This document shows, piece by piece, positions 1 to 9,663 of a stretch of DNA of 64,000 nt. Below the pieces are notes generated by a model. That model saw only the letters and a program-made list of their open reading frames with translations, did no database searches and had not been told where the DNA came from. The translations under genes and the position numbers were made by a program. How positions within the stretch are numbered: the first letter of the stretch is position 1; every line of letters starts with the position of its first letter. The stretch is from a bacterium. GTDB taxonomy: Bacteria > Pseudomonadota > Gammaproteobacteria > Burkholderiales > Thiobacillaceae. The stretch is from assembly GCA_009772925.1 (NCBI GenBank), contig WOUQ01000002.1, positions 62,001-126,000 of the forward strand. The letters are read 5' to 3'.

Positions 1-28
1 CGGCCCGCGTTGCGGGCCGTTTTCTTTT
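1..28 (+). terminator. Rho-independent terminator of the gene upstream of the window
   Basis: cggcccgc-gtt-gcgggccg hairpin followed by ttttctttt. Confidence 0.8.
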
Positions 29-34
29 CCGGAC

Positions 35-2029
35 ATGCTCGCCGACCTCAACCCCCAGCAGCGCGAAGCCGTGCAGTACCTGGACGGTCCCCTGCTGGTG
101 CTGGCCGGGGCGGGCTCGGGCAAGACCCGGGTGATCACGCGCAAGATCGCCTGGCTGGTGAACCAGTGCGGCATCGAAGCCCGGCATGTCGCCGCCATCA
201 CCTTCACCAACAAGGCGGCGCGGGAGATGCGCGAGCGCGTCGGCGAGCTGCTGCCGGGCAAGCGGGGGCACGGTCTGACCGTCTCCACCTTCCACTCCCT
301 GGGCCTTTCCATCCTCCGCGCCGAGGCGGGAAGGCTGGGCTACAAGCCGCGTTTCTCGGTGCTGGACGCCACCGATGCCCAGCAGATCCTGTCCGACATC
401 CTGAACAACCCGGACAAGGCCGGCCTGCGCCAGGCCGCCGCCCTCATCTCGCACTGGAAGAACGCCCTGCTCGACCCCGCGGCCGCGCGGCAAGCCGCCG
501 GCGACGAGGGCGAGCGCCAGGCGGCGGCGGCCTACCAGGCTTACCAGGACACCCTGCGCGCCTACCAGGCCATGGATTTCGACGATCTCATCCGCCTGCC
601 GGTCGGCCTCTTCCGCGAACACCCGGAGGTGCTGGCCACCTGGCAGGGCCGGCTGCGCTACCTGCTCGTCGACGAGTATCAGGACACCAATGGCGCCCAG
701 TACGAGTTCCTCAAACTGCTGGCCGGACCCATGGGCCGCTTCACCGCCGTGGGCGACGACGACCAGGCCATCTACGCCTGGCGCGGCGCCGACGTGGAGA
801 ACCTGCGCCGTCTGCAAGAGGACTGGCCGCGCCTGAAGATCATCCCGCTGACGCAGAACTACCGCTCCAGCCAGCGCATCCTGCGCGCCGCCAACAGCGT
901 CATCCGCAACAATCCTCGGCTCTCCGACAAGAACCTGTGGAGCGAGCTGGGCCTGGGCGACCACGTCGAACTGGTGGAATGCCGCGACGACCGCCACGAA
1001 GCGGAATGCGTGGTGATGCGCATTTCCGCGCACAAGTTCGAGCACCGCACCCGCTTCGCCGACTACGCGATTCTCTATCGCGGCAACCATCAGGCGCGGT
1101 TGTTCGAAGAGGCCCTGCGCGAGGCGAAGATGCCCTACCAGATCTCCGGCGGCCAATCCTTCTTCGACCGCACCGAGATCAAGGACCTCACCGCCTACCT
1201 GCGCCTGATCGCCAACCAGGACGACGATCCCGCCTTCATCCGCGCCGCCACCACGCCGCGCCGCGGCATCGGGCCGGGCACCCTGGAAAAGCTCGGCGAA
1301 CAGGCCGGAAAACGCCATGTCAGCCTGTTCGCCGCCGCTTTCGAGGCCGGCTTGCAGTCCCTGCTGCCGGCGCGGCAACTGGAGCCGCTGCTGGAGTTCT
1401 GCGCCTTCATCCAGCGCATCGCCGATCGCGCCGAGAAGGAACCCGCCGGCCGTCTGCTCGAGGAGCTGCTGGCCGCGATCCGCTACGAGGAATGGCTGTA
1501 CGACAGCGAGGACGACCGCGCCGCTCGTACAAAATGGGAGAACGTGCGCGACTTCGTGGACTGGCTGGCGAAGAAGGGCGAGGACGAGGAGCGCAGCCTG
1601 ATCGAGCTCACCCAGACCGTCAGCCTGATGAACCTGCTGGAGGGTCGCGAGGAAGCCGAGCCGGACGCGGTGCGCCTGTCCACCCTGCACGCCGCCAAGG
1701 GCCTGGAGTACCCCCACGTCTTCCTGGTGGGCGTCGAGGAGGACATCCTGCCGCACCGGGAATGCCTGGAAGGCGCGCGGCTGGAAGAGGAACGCCGGCT
1801 CATGTATGTGGGCATCACCCGCGCCCGCCGCGGGCTCACCATCACCTGGTGCGGCAAGCGCAAGCGCGGCGGCGATCTCGTCGTCTGCGAGCCCTCCCGC
1901 TTCCTGATGGAACTGGACCCGGCCGAGGTGAAACGGGCCGGCGCCCAGAGCGAAAGCCAGGCCAGCCGGGAAGACGGCCGCAAGAAGCTGTCGGCCCTGA
2001 AAGCCATGCTGGGCGGCCACGCCAAATAA
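35..2029 (+). CDS. rep: ATP-dependent DNA helicase Rep (UvrD/Rep superfamily I)
   Basis: MLADLNPQQREAVQYLDGPLLVLAGAGSGKTRVITRKIAWL; VDEYQDTN; TLHAAKGLEY; helicase motifs throughout. Confidence 0.95.
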   Translation: MLADLNPQQREAVQYLDGPLLVLAGAGSGKTRVITRKIAWLVNQCGIEARHVAAITFTNKAAREMRERVGELLPGKRGHGLTVSTFHSLGLSILRAEAGRLGYKPRFSVLDATDAQQILSDILNNPDKAGLRQAAALISHWKNALLDPAAARQAAGDEGERQAAAAYQAYQDTLRAYQAMDFDDLIRLPVGLFREHPEVLATWQGRLRYLLVDEYQDTNGAQYEFLKLLAGPMGRFTAVGDDDQAIYAWRGADVENLRRLQEDWPRLKIIPLTQNYRSSQRILRAANSVIRNNPRLSDKNLWSELGLGDHVELVECRDDRHEAECVVMRISAHKFEHRTRFADYAILYRGNHQARLFEEALREAKMPYQISGGQSFFDRTEIKDLTAYLRLIANQDDDPAFIRAATTPRRGIGPGTLEKLGEQAGKRHVSLFAAAFEAGLQSLLPARQLEPLLEFCAFIQRIADRAEKEPAGRLLEELLAAIRYEEWLYDSEDDRAARTKWENVRDFVDWLAKKGEDEERSLIELTQTVSLMNLLEGREEAEPDAVRLSTLHAAKGLEYPHVFLVGVEEDILPHRECLEGARLEEERRLMYVGITRARRGLTITWCGKRKRGGDLVVCEPSRFLMELDPAEVKRAGAQSESQASREDGRKKLSALKAMLGGHAK

Positions 2030-2030
2030 A

Positions 2031-2052
2031 AACGCGGCCCGCGGGCCGCGTT
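2031..2052. terminator. Bidirectional terminator between convergent rep and cytochrome c genes
   Basis: Perfect 22-bp palindrome aacgcggcccgcgggccgcgtt. Confidence 0.8.
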
Positions 2053-2068
2053 CTCGACCAGGGCAGGC

Positions 2069-2887
2069 TTACTTGGCCTGGGCCGCTTGCTTGGCGGGCT
2101 GTTTCGCCGCCGCTTCGATGGCCAGTTTGGCTTCCGCCACCATGTAGTCGACCGCCAGGCGGGTATCGGCGTCGGACAGCTTCTCGTTGCCGCCCTTCGC
2201 CGGGCCGCCGAAGCTGCCGTTGATGGCGGCGGCGTACAGATATTCTTTGCCTTCCTTGATCAGCGCGGCCCAGGCCTTCGCGTCGCTGAGTTTCTGCGCG
2301 CCAGTGACGCCGGTGTCATGGCAGCTCGCGCAGTTGTCGGCGTACACCGCCTTGCCGCGCGCCAGTTCGGCGGCGGTGGGTTCCGGTTCTTTCTTCAGGG
2401 TCGCCTCGAAACTGGCGCCGACCGCGTTGGTCATGTAGACCACGCCACGTGCCACTTCCAGATCGCTGAGGTCGGGATCGCCGCCGCGCGCGGGCATCTT
2501 GTTGAAGCCCTTGATGGCATGTGTGAGCAGGGTGTCATAGCCGCCGGCCAGGCGCTTGCCCCAGTCCGCACGCTCCTTGTGCTTGGGCGAGCCGAGCGCG
2601 CCGGAGGCATGGCAGCCGGCGCACACCTCGTTGTAGACCTGTTCGCCGGTGCGCTCGACCTTGGGCGCGTTGGGGTCGACGGCGATGGACTTGCCGAAGG
2701 GCTGGATGCGTTCACGCACCGCCTGGTCGGACAGCGGCGCCGCATCCGGCTGCCCCATGCGGCCCTGGATGCCGAGCAACAGCAGGACGATGAGGACGAT
2801 CGCCAGACCGGGCGCGAACAGACCGCCCAGGGTGGCGTACAAAAATTCCTTCGGGGTGGTCTTGGTCATTTCGACGTGCTCGGCCAT
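2069..2887 (-). CDS. Diheme c-type cytochrome (cytochrome c5 family), membrane anchored
   Basis: Two CxxCH motifs (CAGCH, CASCH) after an N-terminal TM helix; start at MAEHVEMTKTTPKEF. Confidence 0.9.
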   Translation of the reverse strand: MAEHVEMTKTTPKEFLYATLGGLFAPGLAIVLIVLLLLGIQGRMGQPDAAPLSDQAVRERIQPFGKSIAVDPNAPKVERTGEQVYNEVCAGCHASGALGSPKHKERADWGKRLAGGYDTLLTHAIKGFNKMPARGGDPDLSDLEVARGVVYMTNAVGASFEATLKKEPEPTAAELARGKAVYADNCASCHDTGVTGAQKLSDAKAWAALIKEGKEYLYAAAINGSFGGPAKGGNEKLSDADTRLAVDYMVAEAKLAIEAAAKQPAKQAAQAK

Positions 2888-2983
2888 GGTGCGGTCCCTG
2901 CGGCTTGGATTGAAAAATCGTGTGATTATAAGGGTTATCCTCTGCAAGCCGAAAGCGGCCTGTGCTATTCTCCGGCCCCCGTG

Positions 2984-3060
2984 GCGCCCGTAGCTCAGCT
3001 GGATAGAGTACTGCCCTCCGAAGGCAGGGGTCGTGCGTTCGAATCGCGCCGGGCGCGCCA
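2984..3060 (+). tRNA. tRNA-Arg (anticodon CCG)
   Basis: 77-nt cloverleaf; acceptor GCGCCCG/CGGGCGC, anticodon loop ..ctCCGaa.., TTCGAAT arm, encoded CCA. Confidence 0.95.
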
Positions 3061-3094
3061 GTCAATCAAGGGGTGTCTGCTGATACCCTTTTCT

Positions 3095-4576
3095 TCAGGC
3101 TGCCCTCCCCGGCTTGCGGTTGCCGCCCGCCACCAGACGATACTCATACAGCCGGCACTCCAAGGGTCCGTTGAACAAGGGCGTGCGTCGGCTCGCGCTG
3201 AGGCCGATCTGCCTGGGAAGCTCCGGGTCGGCGGACAGCAGGTAGGCGGACCAGCCCGGGAAATGCTGCTTCAGGTTGTCGCCGATGTCCCGGTAGAACG
3301 TGGCCATGTCCTCGGTCGACAGGCGCACGCCGTAGGGCGGGTTGCTGACGATGAGGCCGCCCGGCGTCGGCGGATTCACGTTGAGGAAGTCGGCCTCCAT
3401 GATGCGCACGCAGTCCAGCAGGCCCGCCGCCTTCAGGTTGAGGCCGGCGGCGCGCACCATGAGCGGGTCGATGTCGGAGCCGAAGATGGGCAGGGGATGC
3501 GGCCCCGCCATGGCGGCCTGGGCGTCCTTGCGCAGGCGCTGCCATTCCACCATGTCGAAATTCTTCAGGTTCTCGAAGGCGAAATGCCGCTTCAGGCCGG
3601 GGGCGATGTTGAGGGCCATGAGTCCCGCTTCCAGCAACAGGGTGCCGCCGCCCATCATGGGATCGTAGAGGGGGATGCCCGGCCGCCAGCCGGCCAGCTT
3701 CAGGAGGCCCGCCGCCAGGTTCTCGTTCAGCGGCGCTGCGGCGGCCTGCACCCGGTAACCGCGCCGGTTGAGGGGCTCGCCGGAGAGATCCACGTAGATC
3801 GAGTAGCGCTCGTCGGTGAGATAGGCCACCAGGGGCACGGCCGGTTCGCGGGTATCCACGCTGGGCCGCTGGCCGGTGGCTTCGCGGAAGCGGTCGCAGA
3901 CCGCGTCCTTGATCTTCAGGCTGACGAAGTTGAGGCTCTTCAGGGGGCTGTTGCGGCCCACGGTGGTGACGGCCAGGGTGCGGGAGACGTCGAACAGGTC
4001 CGGCCAATCCACGCCAAGGGCGCCGCGATAGAGGTCGTCCTCCATGCGGTAGCGGCCCTCCGTCAGCCGCCACAGCACGCGGACGGCCAGCCGGCTCCAC
4101 AGATTCACCTTCCAGCCCAAAGCCATGCCGCCGCGGAAGGCGACGCCGCCGGCGGCCGGCAGCGCCTCGTCGGCGCCCAGGTCGACGATTTCCTTGAGCA
4201 GTTCGGCTTCCAGGCCCTTCGGGCAGGGCGCGAAGAAATGTTCCCGCCGGGCGGCGCGGGGCAGCGGCTTGTCCGCCCGGCGCGTGGCTTTCTCCGTGCG
4301 TGGCGGCCGCTCGCCGCGCAGCACCCCTCGCGTGGGAACGGGCTCGCCGGCAGGCGCGGGCCTGGCGCGCCGACGCGGAACCGGAGGCGCCACTTCGGTC
4401 ACGGCCGCGGCCTTGGCGGCGGGCGCCGGTTGCGCGACCTTGTCCGCCAGGCTGGGACGCTTGGGAGCGCGGTGACGACCGCGAACCGGCGGTCGATCGC
4501 CGGGAACTTGCTTCTCCCCCCCCGTATCAGGTTTGATGGAAAGAATGCTGCGTTTGGGTTTATCCGATGACGACAC
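3095..4576 (-). CDS. rlmL: THUMP-domain class I SAM-dependent RNA methyltransferase (RlmL-like 23S rRNA guanine-N2 methyltransferase)
   Basis: HFFAPCPKGLEAELLKEI; LYDPMMGGGTLLLEAGL; IVSNPPYGVRL; long low-complexity basic N-terminal extension. Confidence 0.85.
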   Translation of the reverse strand: MSSSDKPKRSILSIKPDTGGEKQVPGDRPPVRGRHRAPKRPSLADKVAQPAPAAKAAAVTEVAPPVPRRRARPAPAGEPVPTRGVLRGERPPRTEKATRRADKPLPRAARREHFFAPCPKGLEAELLKEIVDLGADEALPAAGGVAFRGGMALGWKVNLWSRLAVRVLWRLTEGRYRMEDDLYRGALGVDWPDLFDVSRTLAVTTVGRNSPLKSLNFVSLKIKDAVCDRFREATGQRPSVDTREPAVPLVAYLTDERYSIYVDLSGEPLNRRGYRVQAAAAPLNENLAAGLLKLAGWRPGIPLYDPMMGGGTLLLEAGLMALNIAPGLKRHFAFENLKNFDMVEWQRLRKDAQAAMAGPHPLPIFGSDIDPLMVRAAGLNLKAAGLLDCVRIMEADFLNVNPPTPGGLIVSNPPYGVRLSTEDMATFYRDIGDNLKQHFPGWSAYLLSADPELPRQIGLSASRRTPLFNGPLECRLYEYRLVAGGNRKPGRAA

Positions 4577-5079
4577 GGGAATTCCTCAAGAAACTGACCC
4601 CCAGTCCGGTCACGGCCATCCTCATCGGCCTGATCGTGTACCTCTGGTTCCGCCCGCCGGCCTTCGTTGACGAGTTGCGCCAGCCGGCCCCCGACCTGCC
4701 CGAACTGTCCGCCCTGCGCGGACAGGTCGTGCTGGTGAACTTCTGGGCCACCTGGTGCCCCTACTGCCGCCATGAAATGCCGGCCATGGAGACGTTCTAC
4801 CGGCAACACCGGGAGAAGGGCTTCGCGATTGTCGCCTACAGCCTGGATAAATCCCAGGCCGAGGTGGATGCCTTCATGCGCGAGGAGGGCTACACCTTTC
4901 CGGCGCCCCTGGCCGATCAGGCCGCCACCAGCGCTTTCGGCGGGGTGAACCGGGTGCCCCTGTCCTTCGTGGTGGATCGCGACGGCATGCTGCGCCACAA
5001 GGTGGCCGGCCAGGTACACGCCGGCCGCCTGGACGACCTCATCACGCCTCTGCTGGCGGTGCCTGCCGCGGCTCGCTGA
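4567..5079 (+). CDS. TlpA-like membrane-anchored thioredoxin-fold protein (WCPYC)
   Basis: VVLVNFWATWCPYCRHEMPAMETFY after one TM segment. Confidence 0.85.
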   Translation: MTTREFLKKLTPSPVTAILIGLIVYLWFRPPAFVDELRQPAPDLPELSALRGQVVLVNFWATWCPYCRHEMPAMETFYRQHREKGFAIVAYSLDKSQAEVDAFMREEGYTFPAPLADQAATSAFGGVNRVPLSFVVDRDGMLRHKVAGQVHAGRLDDLITPLLAVPAAAR

Positions 5080-5584
5080 GCAGGCGCTCCATCTCGCGTT
5101 TGTAGAGGACGAAATCCATTTCCGGGCAGGGTGCGCCCAGACGCGTGGCAACCGCGGACACCTGGCCACGATGATGCGCGTAATGTGTGAACAGGTGCGT
5201 CAGGGCATCGCGCGTCCACATCGTGCGCGTCTTGCCGTCCCCGCCCAGGAACTGGATCTGCGCGTCGAAGAACTCCACCGGCTGGGCTTCCAGCCAGGCT
5301 TGCAGGCGACGGGTTTCGCGGCGCAGGGCGGTCTTCAGCTCGCGCCAGTCCGGGTTGTGGAGGATCCGGTAGTTGATCGCCAGATGCTCTCCTGTCAGCC
5401 GCGCCTGCCAGGACTGGCTGACCACCAGGATGTGGTCGACGGTGTGGTGGATGCTGCGGAAAAACAGGCCCTGGTCGCTGGCGAGGACCTCGGCCTGGAG
5501 GCGGTCCAGGGCGGAAAACATGACCTCGTTGGCCCAGTGCTGGTAATCGGCCTGCACGACGAAATAGCTTTTCCACGCATACAT
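5042..5584 (-). CDS. DinB family protein
   Basis: MYAWKSYFVVQADYQHWANEVMFSAL; HHTVDHILVV; THLFTHYAHHRGQV: DinB-type metal-binding His pattern. Confidence 0.85.
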   Translation of the reverse strand: MYAWKSYFVVQADYQHWANEVMFSALDRLQAEVLASDQGLFFRSIHHTVDHILVVSQSWQARLTGEHLAINYRILHNPDWRELKTALRRETRRLQAWLEAQPVEFFDAQIQFLGGDGKTRTMWTRDALTHLFTHYAHHRGQVSAVATRLGAPCPEMDFVLYKREMERLLSEPRQAPPAEA

Positions 5585-5593
5585 GATCTGGTT

Positions 5594-5660
5594 CCCTCAC
5601 CCCCAGCCCCTCTCCCGCCGGCGGGAGAGGGGAGCTTCGAGAAGTCGCTGCGCGACTTGC
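5594..5660. repeat. Dispersed palindromic intergenic repeat (copy 1)
   Basis: ccctcacccccagcccctctcccgccggcgggagaggggagcttc..; reverse complement matches the element at 10031-10078. Confidence 0.75.
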
Positions 5661-5684
5661 ACGCTAAGCTACCCCCAAGCGCGC

Positions 5685-6788
5685 TCACTCGACAAGCGTG
5701 GCGGGCGGAAGGTCCTTTTCCCAGGACAAGCGGTCGTTCAGCCCGCGCGTCACCCAGACCTGACCCGTATCGTCGATGCGCAGAACCTCTTCGATGCCCA
5801 GACGCGCGGCCAGGCGCCGCCAGTCTTGCGGGCCGGCGATGAACAGCGGCTTGCTGGCCACGTCCGAGAGGGTGCCGGCGCGCTCGCCGCGGGCGATGAC
5901 GGTGAGCGCGCGGGTATGCTCGACCGGCCGGCCGCTGCGTGGGTCGATGAGGTGGCAGTAGCGCCGGCCTTCCAGCTCGAAGTAGCGCTGGTAGTCACCC
6001 GAAGTGCCGATGGCCTCGCCGTCCTTCAACTCCAGGGTGGCCAGGGCCCCGGCCCGGCGCGGATGCTGGATGCCGACCCGCCAGGGCGTGCCTCCCTTCG
6101 ATCCCAGCGCGAGGATGTTGCCGCCGATGTTGACGAGGGCGTTCTTCACGCCCTGGCTGCGCAGATACGCCGCCGCCCGGTCCAGGGCGTAGCCCTTGGC
6201 GTAGCCGCCCAGGTCCAGGCGCACGGCGGGATTCGTGCCGGTGACATGGCTGCCGTCGATGACCAGGTCGGTCATGCGCGGATTCGCCCGCACCAGATCC
6301 TCGATCGCCCTGGCGTCGGGCAGGCGGGGCTCGAAGCTGTCGGTATGAAAGCCCCACAACCGCACCAGATTGCCGATGGCGGGGTTGAACAGCCCCTCCC
6401 CCAGTTCGGCAAGGCGGGCGGCATCCTTCAGCATGGCCGCCAGTTCCGGTGCGACTTCCGCCCGGGCCGGCGCGCCGGGGCGGGCCGCCGCGAGGACGCC
6501 GTTGAGCTCCTCCAGGTCGCTCGGCTGCCAGGCATGCAGGGACCGGTGCATGGCGTCGAAGTCCCGCAAGACCTGGTCCGTCACGCGTCGGGCTTTGTCC
6601 TCGGCCTCGCCGTAGACGGTCACCTCCACCAGGGTGCCGAAGACGTAGGACTGCTGGCGATGGCTGGTGGGACCGCAGGCAGTGAGGCTGATGCCGGCGA
6701 TGATCACCAGGGTGAGGCGTGAGATGTGAGTTGTGAGGAGAAGACCCCATCCGGCCAGCACCCCGACGCTTACCCCTTCACGCCTCAC
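5685..6788 (-). CDS. apbE: FAD:protein FMN transferase (ApbE family lipoprotein)
   Basis: YVFGTLVEVTVYGE, RLDLGGYAKGYALDRA, GNILALGSKGG; lipobox-like LTAC; exact start uncertain. Confidence 0.9.
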   Translation of the reverse strand: MRREGVSVGVLAGWGLLLTTHISRLTLVIIAGISLTACGPTSHRQQSYVFGTLVEVTVYGEAEDKARRVTDQVLRDFDAMHRSLHAWQPSDLEELNGVLAAARPGAPARAEVAPELAAMLKDAARLAELGEGLFNPAIGNLVRLWGFHTDSFEPRLPDARAIEDLVRANPRMTDLVIDGSHVTGTNPAVRLDLGGYAKGYALDRAAAYLRSQGVKNALVNIGGNILALGSKGGTPWRVGIQHPRRAGALATLELKDGEAIGTSGDYQRYFELEGRRYCHLIDPRSGRPVEHTRALTVIARGERAGTLSDVASKPLFIAGPQDWRRLAARLGIEEVLRIDDTGQVWVTRGLNDRLSWEKDLPPATLVE

Positions 6789-6802
6789 GCCTCACGCCTC
6801 AC
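6779..6802. repeat. Heptamer tandem repeat (CACGCCT, about 3.4 units)
   Basis: cacgcct-cacgcct-cacgcct-cac at the gshB 3' end / apbE 5' end. Confidence 0.85.
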
Positions 6803-7732
6803 GGCATGTTCCAGCGCATCCATGAACCTCCCCGCCACGTTGAAACCGGTCTGCTCGGTGATTTCCCGGAAGCAGGTGGGGCTGGTGACGTTGACCTCGG
6901 TGAGGCAGTCGCCGATCACGTCCAGGCCCACCAGCAACAGGCCGGCGGCCTTCAATTCCGGGCCCAGGGCGCGGGCGATCTGCCAATCCCGCTCCGACAG
7001 CGGCCGGGCCACGCCGGTGCCGCCGGCGGCCAGGTTGCCGCGGGTTTCGCCTTGCTTGGGGATGCGCGCCAGGCAATAGGGCACCGCCTCGCCATCGATG
7101 ACCAGGATGCGCTTGTCGCCCTGGCTGATCTCCGGCAGGTAGCGCTGGGCCATGACGGTTTCGGCACCGTGACGGGTAACGCTCTCCAGGATCGCGCCCA
7201 GGTTCGGGTCGCCGGGCCTCAGGCGGAAGATGCCGGCGCCGCCCATGGCGTTCAACGGCTTCACCACGATGTCGCCCTGCTCGGCCAGGAATTCGCGGAT
7301 CAGGCCGGCTTCGCCGCTCACCAGGGTGGGCGCGATGAACCCGGCAAAGCGGGCGATGGCCAGCTTCTCGTTCCAGTCGCGCAGGGCCTGTGGCCGGTTG
7401 AACACCCGGGCACCCTGGCGTTCCGCCATGTCCAGCAGCCAGGTGGCATAGAGGTAGGCCTGGTCGAAGGGCGGGTCGCGGCGCATGAGGACGGCGTCGA
7501 AATCAGCCAGGTCGCGCCATGCGTCGTCACCCCGCATGAACCAGGGATCGCTACCGGTCAAGCCGATCGACTGGCAGCGGCCCGTCACCCGCCCGTGCTT
7601 CCAGGCCAAATCCTCGCTCACCATGGCCCACGTTTCATGCCCGCGCCCCGCCGCTTCCAGCATCATGGCGTAGGTGGAGTCCTTGTGGATCTTGAAGGTC
7701 TCCAGGGGATCGGCGACGAACAGCAGCTTCAC
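6785..7732 (-). CDS. gshB: Glutathione synthase
   Basis: VKLLFVADPLETFKIHKDSTYAMMLEA; VVKPLNAMGGAGIFRL; GTG start at 7732. Confidence 0.95.
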   Translation of the reverse strand: MKLLFVADPLETFKIHKDSTYAMMLEAAGRGHETWAMVSEDLAWKHGRVTGRCQSIGLTGSDPWFMRGDDAWRDLADFDAVLMRRDPPFDQAYLYATWLLDMAERQGARVFNRPQALRDWNEKLAIARFAGFIAPTLVSGEAGLIREFLAEQGDIVVKPLNAMGGAGIFRLRPGDPNLGAILESVTRHGAETVMAQRYLPEISQGDKRILVIDGEAVPYCLARIPKQGETRGNLAAGGTGVARPLSERDWQIARALGPELKAAGLLLVGLDVIGDCLTEVNVTSPTCFREITEQTGFNVAGRFMDALEHAVRREA

Positions 7733-9027
7733 GGCGCCGTGCGCTCCAGTTCGATGGCCGCGGCGAGGGCGGCAAGGCGGGCAATGACGCCGTAGGTGTA
7801 GAAGCGGTTCACCGGGGAATCCGGGCGCGCGCCGCAGTCGCAATAGCTGCAACTGGTATCGAAGGCCAGCGGCACGAAGTGCATGCCCGGTGAATTCAGG
7901 TTCTCGTCGGCGCCGCGGCCGGTGTGCACCCGGTAGAAGCCGCCGATGACGAAGTGGTCGATCATGTAGACCACCGGCTCGGCCACCGCTTCATGGATGC
8001 TCTCGAAGGTGTGTACACCCTCCTGCACCAGCACGTCGCTGACCGCCAGGCCCTCCTTCACCACCGCCATCTTGTTGCGCTGCTTGCGGTTGAGGTCGCG
8101 CACGTCGTCCGGCGACTTCACCGTCATGATGCCCATGCCGTAGGTGCCGGCGTCGGCTTTGACGATGACGAAGGGCTCCCGGTCGATGCCGTGCTCGGCG
8201 TACTTGGCGCGGATCTTCTTCAGCACTTCCTCGACGTGGAAAGCCAGGCATTCCTCACCCTCCCGCGCCTGGAAATCCACCTCGCCGCAATTGGCGTGGT
8301 AGGGGTTGATGAACCAGGGGTCCATGCCGATGAGGCCGCAGAAATCGTGGGCCACCTGGTCGTAGGCGGCGAAATGCTTGGACTTGCGGCGGACGGCCCA
8401 GCCCGCGTGCAGGGGCGGCAGCATGCCCTGGGCCGGGTTGAGGTCCTTGAGGATGTCCGGCACGCCGCCGGACAGGTCGTTGTTGAGCAGGATGGCGCAG
8501 GGGTCGAAGCTTGTCCCGGACTCCGGTCCGGGATCCAGCCTGATGCGATCGCCCTCGCGGCGGATGGGCTCCAGGGTGATGCGGCCGCCTTCCGGCAGAT
8601 CCAGAACCAGGGGTTGCTCCAGGCCGGGGATGAGGCTGCCGAAGCGCACCGTCAGGCCGACCTTGCGGATGATGTCGGCCAGGGCCGCCACGTTCTGCAG
8701 GTAGAACAGGTTGCGGGTGTGGTTCTCCGGCACGATGAGGAAACGGCGCGCGTCACTGCACAGCTTCTCCACCGCCACCTGGGCCGCCTGCACCGCCAGC
8801 GGCAGGAAATCCGGGTTCAGGTTGTTGAAGCCGCCGGGGAACAGGTTGGTGTCCACCGGCGCCAGCTTGAAGCCGGAATTGCGCAGATCCACCGAGCTGT
8901 AGAAGGGGGCGTTGTGCTCCAACCATTGCCGGCGGAACCAGTGCTCGATGTCCGCCTGCGCCTCGATGACGTGCTTTTCCAGTTCGCGCAGGGGACCGGT
9001 GAGGGCGGTGGTGAGGTGGGGAACCAT
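7729..9027 (-). CDS. gshA: Glutamate--cysteine ligase (proteobacterial GshA type)
   Basis: HNAPFYSSVDLRNSGFKLAPVDTNLFPGGFNNL; FVIVKADAGTYGMGIMTV; overlaps gshB by 4 nt. Confidence 0.93.
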   Translation of the reverse strand: MVPHLTTALTGPLRELEKHVIEAQADIEHWFRRQWLEHNAPFYSSVDLRNSGFKLAPVDTNLFPGGFNNLNPDFLPLAVQAAQVAVEKLCSDARRFLIVPENHTRNLFYLQNVAALADIIRKVGLTVRFGSLIPGLEQPLVLDLPEGGRITLEPIRREGDRIRLDPGPESGTSFDPCAILLNNDLSGGVPDILKDLNPAQGMLPPLHAGWAVRRKSKHFAAYDQVAHDFCGLIGMDPWFINPYHANCGEVDFQAREGEECLAFHVEEVLKKIRAKYAEHGIDREPFVIVKADAGTYGMGIMTVKSPDDVRDLNRKQRNKMAVVKEGLAVSDVLVQEGVHTFESIHEAVAEPVVYMIDHFVIGGFYRVHTGRGADENLNSPGMHFVPLAFDTSCSYCDCGARPDSPVNRFYTYGVIARLAALAAAIELERTAP

Positions 9028-9132
9028 GGCGGGAAGGTACCCGGCGCAGGCCGCCGGGTTCAAGTCGGAGTCGAATTGTCCTGATATTAGACCGGATCGC
9101 CCGTCTGTCGTCCGGCTCCCGGATGGCCGAAA

Positions 9133-9606
9133 ATGCCGGACATGTTCGACATCGTCCTGTTCCAGCCGGAAATCCCGCCCAACACCGGCAATGTCATCCG
9201 CCTTTCCGCCAACACCGGCTGCCGGCTGCACCTGGTCAAGCCCCTGGGCTTCGAGCTCACCGACAAGCAGATGCGCCGGGCCGGGCTGGATTACCACGAG
9301 TACGCCGAGATGAAGGTGCACGAAACCTGGGACGGGTTGAAAGCCGCCCTCGCCGGCCGCCGCCTGTTCGCCTTCACCACCAAGGCCTCCGCCGATTTCA
9401 GCCAGACGCGCTTCCAGTCCGGCGACGTCTTCGTTTTTGGCCCGGAAACGCGGGGGCTGCCGGCTGCGATCCTCGACGAGTTCGCGCCGGACCGGCGCCT
9501 GCGCCTGCCCATGTTGCCCGGCCAGCGCAGCCTGAACCTCTCCAACTCGGTTGCCGTGGCGGTCTACGAGGCCTGGCGCCAGAACGGTTTCGCGGGGGCC
9601 CGCTGA
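9133..9606 (+). CDS. trmL: tRNA (cytidine(34)-2'-O)-methyltransferase, SPOUT family
   Basis: MFDIVLFQPEIPPNTGNVIRLSANTGCRLHLVKPLGF; FGPETRGLP; LNLSNSVAVAVYE. Confidence 0.95.
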   Translation: MPDMFDIVLFQPEIPPNTGNVIRLSANTGCRLHLVKPLGFELTDKQMRRAGLDYHEYAEMKVHETWDGLKAALAGRRLFAFTTKASADFSQTRFQSGDVFVFGPETRGLPAAILDEFAPDRRLRLPMLPGQRSLNLSNSVAVAVYEAWRQNGFAGAR

Positions 9607-9663
9607 ACTTGGTTTTCGCGGCATTGCCCCCATGCTGACCTCATCCCCCCCGAAAGCCATCCC

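Noticed and set aside
10-2223. 737-aa ORF overlapping rep
   Set aside because: Alternate frame of rep with Arg/Ala/Pro-rich composition and no recognizable domain.
2087-4570. 827-aa plus-strand ORF
   Set aside because: Runs antisense through the cytochrome and RlmL genes and straight through the tRNA-Arg; not coding.
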